A DNA stretch of 64,000 bases from Aquisalimonas sp. 2447 (lineage in GTDB: Bacteria; Pseudomonadota; Gammaproteobacteria; Nitrococcales; Aquisalimonadaceae). Under the pieces are notes generated by a model. The model was not told where the DNA came from. It did no database searches and worked only from the letters and a program-made list of their open reading frames with translations. Where the stretch lies: assembly GCF_012044895.1 (NCBI RefSeq), contig NZ_CP050695.1:1952501-2016500 (forward strand), in the 5' to 3' direction. The position numbers and the translations under genes were made by a program. Of this stretch, positions 60,822 to 64,000 are shown piece by piece; positions within the stretch are counted from its first letter, which is position 1, and every line of letters begins with the position of its first letter.

Positions 60822-61609
60822 CAGGAGCGCTCCCCTTCGCCGATGGCGGGTTCGCTGCGTGCGGTGCCAGCCAGAACCTCGGCCACATGGTAGGCCTGCA
60901 CCGGCTTGTCCAGCCGGTGCAGGCGGCCGGCAATGTTGAACAGGCAGCCCAGGTCTCCGGCCACCACCATGTCCGCACCGGTGGCAGCGATATTGTCCAC
61001 CTTATTGGAGACCAGGCGCTCGGAGATGTCCGGGTACTTCACGCAGAAGGTCCCGCCGAAGCCGCAGCAAACGTCCGTATCTGCCATCTCACGCAGTTGC
61101 AGCCCCTGCACCCGGCCGAGCAGTTGCCGCGGCTGAGAGCGGATGCCCAGCTCGCGCAACCCGGAGCAGGAGTCGTGATAGGTGGTCGTGGCCTCGTGCT
61201 CGACCGCCGCCAACTCCACCTGCGCGACTTCCACCAGAAAGCGCGTCAGCTCCCAGGTGCGGTTCGCCAGCTCCCTGGCTGCCTCAGCCCAGTCCGGTTC
61301 GTCGCGAAGCAGGTCGGGGTAATGGGCCGTGATGGTGCCGGCGCAGGACCCCGACGGGACCACCACGTAGACATAGTCGCGGAAGGTGACGATGACCTGT
61401 TTGGCGATGTCCCTGGCATGGGCCCGGTCACCGCTGTTGTAGGCGGGCTGGCCGCAGCAGGTCTGTGCTTCCGGGGCGTCCACCGTGTATCCGGCCTGCT
61501 CCAGTAACTGTGCCGTGGCAAAGCCCACGGAAGGGCGGAACAGGTCCACGAGGCAGGTGACGAAGAGGGCGACGGTGGGGCGCGGGACTGTGGACGACGC
61601 TGGCGACAT
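60821..61609 (-). CDS. lutA: lactate utilization protein LutA (CCG domains)
   Basis: A 262-residue protein with two cysteine-rich CCG domains: TCCGQPAYNSGD and VCCGFGGTFCVKYPDIS, as in LutA/LldE and heterodisulfide reductase subunit B. It is the likely catalytic subunit with LutB. The ATG at 61609 removes a long antisense extension. Confidence 0.93.
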   Translation of the reverse strand: MSPASSTVPRPTVALFVTCLVDLFRPSVGFATAQLLEQAGYTVDAPEAQTCCGQPAYNSGDRAHARDIAKQVIVTFRDYVYVVVPSGSCAGTITAHYPDLLRDEPDWAEAARELANRTWELTRFLVEVAQVELAAVEHEATTTYHDSCSGLRELGIRSQPRQLLGRVQGLQLREMADTDVCCGFGGTFCVKYPDISERLVSNKVDNIAATGADMVVAGDLGCLFNIAGRLHRLDKPVQAYHVAEVLAGTARSEPAIGEGERS

Positions 61610-61755
61610 GGAGAGGCTCCGTGAAGGTGATCGCGTCCGGTGCGGGGAGGGGTGGTGACGGACCCTTGAAAGGCTGCCCGACCACCCGCAGGCTATGCTG
61701 TACGGTAACGCAAATCCTGATGCATGAAACGTTGCGCGGCAACAAGGGAGCCAGT

Positions 61756-62088
61756 ATGAGTCTGACCGAGCAGAAGTGCACACCCTGCCAGGGCGGCACC
61801 GAGCCGATGCCCCGGGAGCGTGCCGAGGGCTACATGAACCAGGTGCCGGGCTGGGAGCTGACCCATGACGCGACCCGCCTGCAGCGCAAGTTCAAGCTCA
61901 AGAATTTCGCCCAGGCGCAGGAATTCGTCAATAAAGTCGGTGACCTGGCGGAATCCGAGGATCACCACCCCGACATCACGTTCGGTTACGGGTACGCGGT
62001 GGTGGAGATCTGGACCCACAAGATCGGTGGTCTCCACGAAAATGACTTCATCTTCGCGGCCAAGACCAACGAACTCGCCGGAGAGTGA
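61756..62088 (+). CDS. phhB: 4a-hydroxytetrahydrobiopterin dehydratase
   Basis: A 110-residue pterin-4a-carbinolamine dehydratase: EDHHPDITFGYGYAVVEIWTHKIGGLHENDF has the catalytic HHP and the Trp-Thr-His region. It recycles the pterin cofactor of phenylalanine hydroxylase, although no phhA is seen here, so it may support another pterin enzyme or molybdopterin. ATG at 61756 gives the usual length. Confidence 0.92.
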   Translation: MSLTEQKCTPCQGGTEPMPRERAEGYMNQVPGWELTHDATRLQRKFKLKNFAQAQEFVNKVGDLAESEDHHPDITFGYGYAVVEIWTHKIGGLHENDFIFAAKTNELAGE

Positions 62089-62095
62089 TCGGTGG

Positions 62096-62123
62096 CCCGG
62101 GTGGTGCGGGCGCGCCACCCGGG
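62096..62123. terminator. bidirectional terminator-like hairpin
   Basis: CCCGGGTGG-tgcgggcgcg-CCACCCGGG is a 9-bp perfect stem between convergent phhB and ppk, followed by GGTGTTT on the plus strand. The short T-run makes it a moderate terminator. Confidence 0.55.
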
Positions 62124-62129
62124 GGTGTT

Positions 62130-64000
62130 TCAGGACGTTTCTGCCAGCGTCTCCAGGAGTTCCTGCTGGGAGCTGAATGGCGCCTCGCCATCGCCGGGCC
62201 GGGCGCGAAGGTAATTGCCGTCGGCCTGCAGTAGCCACGCCTGGGTATTGTCGCGGAGGTAGTACTCGAGATCGCGCAGTATCTGGTCGCGTCGATGGGG
62301 CGCCTCGATGGGGAACGCGGTCTCCACCCGCCGGAAGAAGTTGCGCTCCATGCAGTCGGCACTGGATGCCCAGAGCACCGGGTCGCCATTATTGCCGAAA
62401 TAGAACACGCGGGTGTGCTCGAGAAAGCGCCCGACAATGGAGCGCACCCGGATGGACTCGGACACCCCCGCTACTCCCGGCCGCAGGCTGCACATGCCGC
62501 GGACGATGAGGTCAATGTCCACGCCGGCCGTGGAGGCGGCGTACAGTGCCTGAATGGTGCGCGGTTCCACCAGGGCATTGACCTTGATGATAATGCGACC
62601 GCTACCGCCTGCCCGCGCATGAGCCGCCTCACGGTCAATGGCCTCGATGAGACCGTCGAACAGGGTAAAGGGTGATTCCAGCAGCTTCTGCAGACGTGCA
62701 ACCTTGCCGAGGCTGGTGAGTTGCAGGAAGACCTTGTGGACATCGTCACCAATGGCCGGATCCGCGGTGAGCAGGCCGTAGTCGGTGTACAGCCGCGCGG
62801 TGCGCGAATGGTAATTGCCCGTGCCCAGGTGGCAGTAGTTGCGTAGACGGCCGTTCTCCCGGCGCACCACCAGCACCATTTTGGCGTGGGTCTTGTGGCC
62901 CACCACACCGTAGACGACATGGGCGCCGGCGTCCTGCAGCCGGCTGGCAAGCTGAATGTTGGCCTCCTCGTCGAAGCGCGCGCGTAGCTCGATGATGACG
63001 GTGACTTCCTTGCCCGCCCGCGCCGCTTCCACCAGGGCATCGGCAATGGCAGAGTCCGGGCCAGTGCGGTAGAGGGTCTGCTTGATTGCCAGCACCCGGG
63101 CGTCCCGGGCGGCCTCACGGACGAAGTCCATCACCGGGGCGAAGGACTGGAACGGGTGGTGAAGCAGCAGATCCTGCTGGCGCAGGAGCGCGAACATGCT
63201 GCCACTGTGGGTGACCTCCGCCGGCACGCTGGGGGTGAATGCAGGGAATGTCAGTTCCGGGCGAGAGACGCTGTCGCAGACGGCCATCAGTCGGTTGACG
63301 TTTACCGGGCCGTCCACCTGGTAGAGATCATCGGCGGTAAGCTCGAACTCCTCCAGCAGGAAGCGCAGCATGTGTTCCGGGCAGTTGGCGGCGACTTCCA
63401 GGCGCACCGCATCGCCGTAACGACGCGACTGCAGTTCGCCTTCCATGGCCACCAGCAGGTCGTCCACCTCCTCCTCGTCCACGTAGAGATCGCTGTTACG
63501 GGTGACCCGGAACTGGAAACAGCTTTTCACGGCCATGCCGGGGAACATCTGGTGGACCTGGGCGTGGATCATGGACGACAGGAACACGAAGTCGTGGGGG
63601 CCGCCGGCGATGTCCCGCGGCACCGGGATAAGGCGGGGCAGGGAGCGCGGCGCCTGGACCACGGCCATGCCGCTGTTGCGACCGAAGGCGTCCTTGCCAT
63701 CCAGTTCCACGATGAAATTCAGGCTCTTGTTGAGGATGCGGGGGAACGGATGCGCCGGATCCAGGCCGATGGGCGTGATCACCGGTTGCAGCGCCTGCTC
63801 GAAGTATTCCTGCACCCACGCTTGCTGGGCCGTGGTCCATTCGTCGCGGCGCAGGAAGCGAATTCCTTCCTCGGCAAGAGCAGGAATCAGCGTGTCATTG
63901 AGCACGGCGTACTGATCCGCCACCAGGCGGCGGGTGCGCGCGCCGATGATCTGCAGAATCTCCTGGGGAGTCCGGTTGTCGGCGCCCGCCTGGGTGGACC
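62130..64000 (-). CDS. ppk: polyphosphate kinase 1, 5' truncated by the window
   Basis: The last ~623 codons of Ppk1; the N-terminus lies beyond 64000. It reversibly transfers the gamma-phosphate of ATP to polyphosphate. HPFQSFAPVMDFVREAA, AIKQTLYRTG, HAKMVLVVRRENG (the phospho-histidine loop) and YCHLGTGNYHSRTARLYTD are all present. The visible N-terminal end reads STQAGADNRTPQEILQII, continuous in frame to the edge. Confidence 0.95.
   Translation of the reverse strand, partial: STQAGADNRTPQEILQIIGARTRRLVADQYAVLNDTLIPALAEEGIRFLRRDEWTTAQQAWVQEYFEQALQPVITPIGLDPAHPFPRILNKSLNFIVELDGKDAFGRNSGMAVVQAPRSLPRLIPVPRDIAGGPHDFVFLSSMIHAQVHQMFPGMAVKSCFQFRVTRNSDLYVDEEEVDDLLVAMEGELQSRRYGDAVRLEVAANCPEHMLRFLLEEFELTADDLYQVDGPVNVNRLMAVCDSVSRPELTFPAFTPSVPAEVTHSGSMFALLRQQDLLLHHPFQSFAPVMDFVREAARDARVLAIKQTLYRTGPDSAIADALVEAARAGKEVTVIIELRARFDEEANIQLASRLQDAGAHVVYGVVGHKTHAKMVLVVRRENGRLRNYCHLGTGNYHSRTARLYTDYGLLTADPAIGDDVHKVFLQLTSLGKVARLQKLLESPFTLFDGLIEAIDREAAHARAGGSGRIIIKVNALVEPRTIQALYAASTAGVDIDLIVRGMCSLRPGVAGVSESIRVRSIVGRFLEHTRVFYFGNNGDPVLWASSADCMERNFFRRVETAFPIEAPHRRDQILRDLEYYLRDNTQAWLLQADGNYLRARPGDGEAPFSSQQELLETLAETS

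Overview
The window is GC-rich (mid-60s percent by eye) and densely packed, with few gaps above 150 bp. It carries no rRNA, tRNA, prophage, insertion sequence or CRISPR array that I can see. The gene set (rhlB, slyX beside an ABC-F ATPase, recQ, an MlaFED-like cassette, PA0069-type radical SAM gene, S-methyl-5'-thioinosine phosphorylase, TAXI-TRAP transporter, acidic proteins) fits a gammaproteobacterium, plausibly a halophilic member of the Ectothiorhodospiraceae or relatives. That placement is inference only.

Layout. 1-2.9 kb: a tRNA-modification-like pair (start of an MnmM/YtqB-like methyltransferase plus an MnmC(o)-like FAD enzyme), then a wrbA/marR pair sharing an operator, and a DUF1992 gene. 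2.9-10.6 kb: a 931-aa membrane-anchored orphan, a sirtuin, an SOS-box radical SAM gene, a structured repeat, an M20 peptidase, a small monooxygenase and a spermidine-synthase-like protein. 10.6-22.4 kb: a respiratory block on the minus strand with sulfide:quinone oxidoreductase, two complete cytochrome bd oxidases (cydAB twice), the CydDC exporter and an Lgt-like/TlpA thiol-redox fusion, with a divergent TetR regulator. 22.6-28.4 kb: MoxR/VWA pair, patatin-like protein, lipoprotein, AcpH and RhlB. 28.4-28.8 kb: a second copy of the structured repeat. 28.8-38.0 kb: DsrE-like protein, purine salvage pair, two ABC-F ATPases, HD-GYP phosphodiesterase, SlyX and a FadH-like reductase. 38.0-45.4 kb: RecQ, an Mla/Mce-type lipid transport operon and a PHP-domain nuclease. 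45.4-50.1 kb: a chemotaxis receptor with a FliA-type promoter, DUF2750 plus two thioesterases, and a small-membrane-protein/lipoprotein operon. 50.2-54.3 kb: TAXI-TRAP transporter. 54.4-56.5 kb: thiC with a TPP riboswitch. 56.8-61.6 kb: lactate permease and lutABC. 61.7 kb to the end: PhhB-like dehydratase and a 5'-truncated ppk.

How they work together. The respiratory block pairs a sulfide-oxidising quinone reductase with bd-type quinol oxidases, which are known to tolerate sulfide, and with the CydDC thiol exporter and a thiol-disulfide protein. It reads as a sulfide/thiol-stress respiration island. The lactate block couples uptake with LutABC oxidation, which feeds electrons onward.

The most unusual feature is a non-coding repeat present twice (7881-8034 and 28510-28732). 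Each copy has perfectly complementary 33-bp outer arms. The arms differ greatly in sequence between the two copies, while the 88-bp core is almost identical (83/88), and one copy carries an extra 69-bp module made largely of small hairpins. I do not recognise this element. The conserved arm length, complementarity and core make it the best candidate here for something undescribed.
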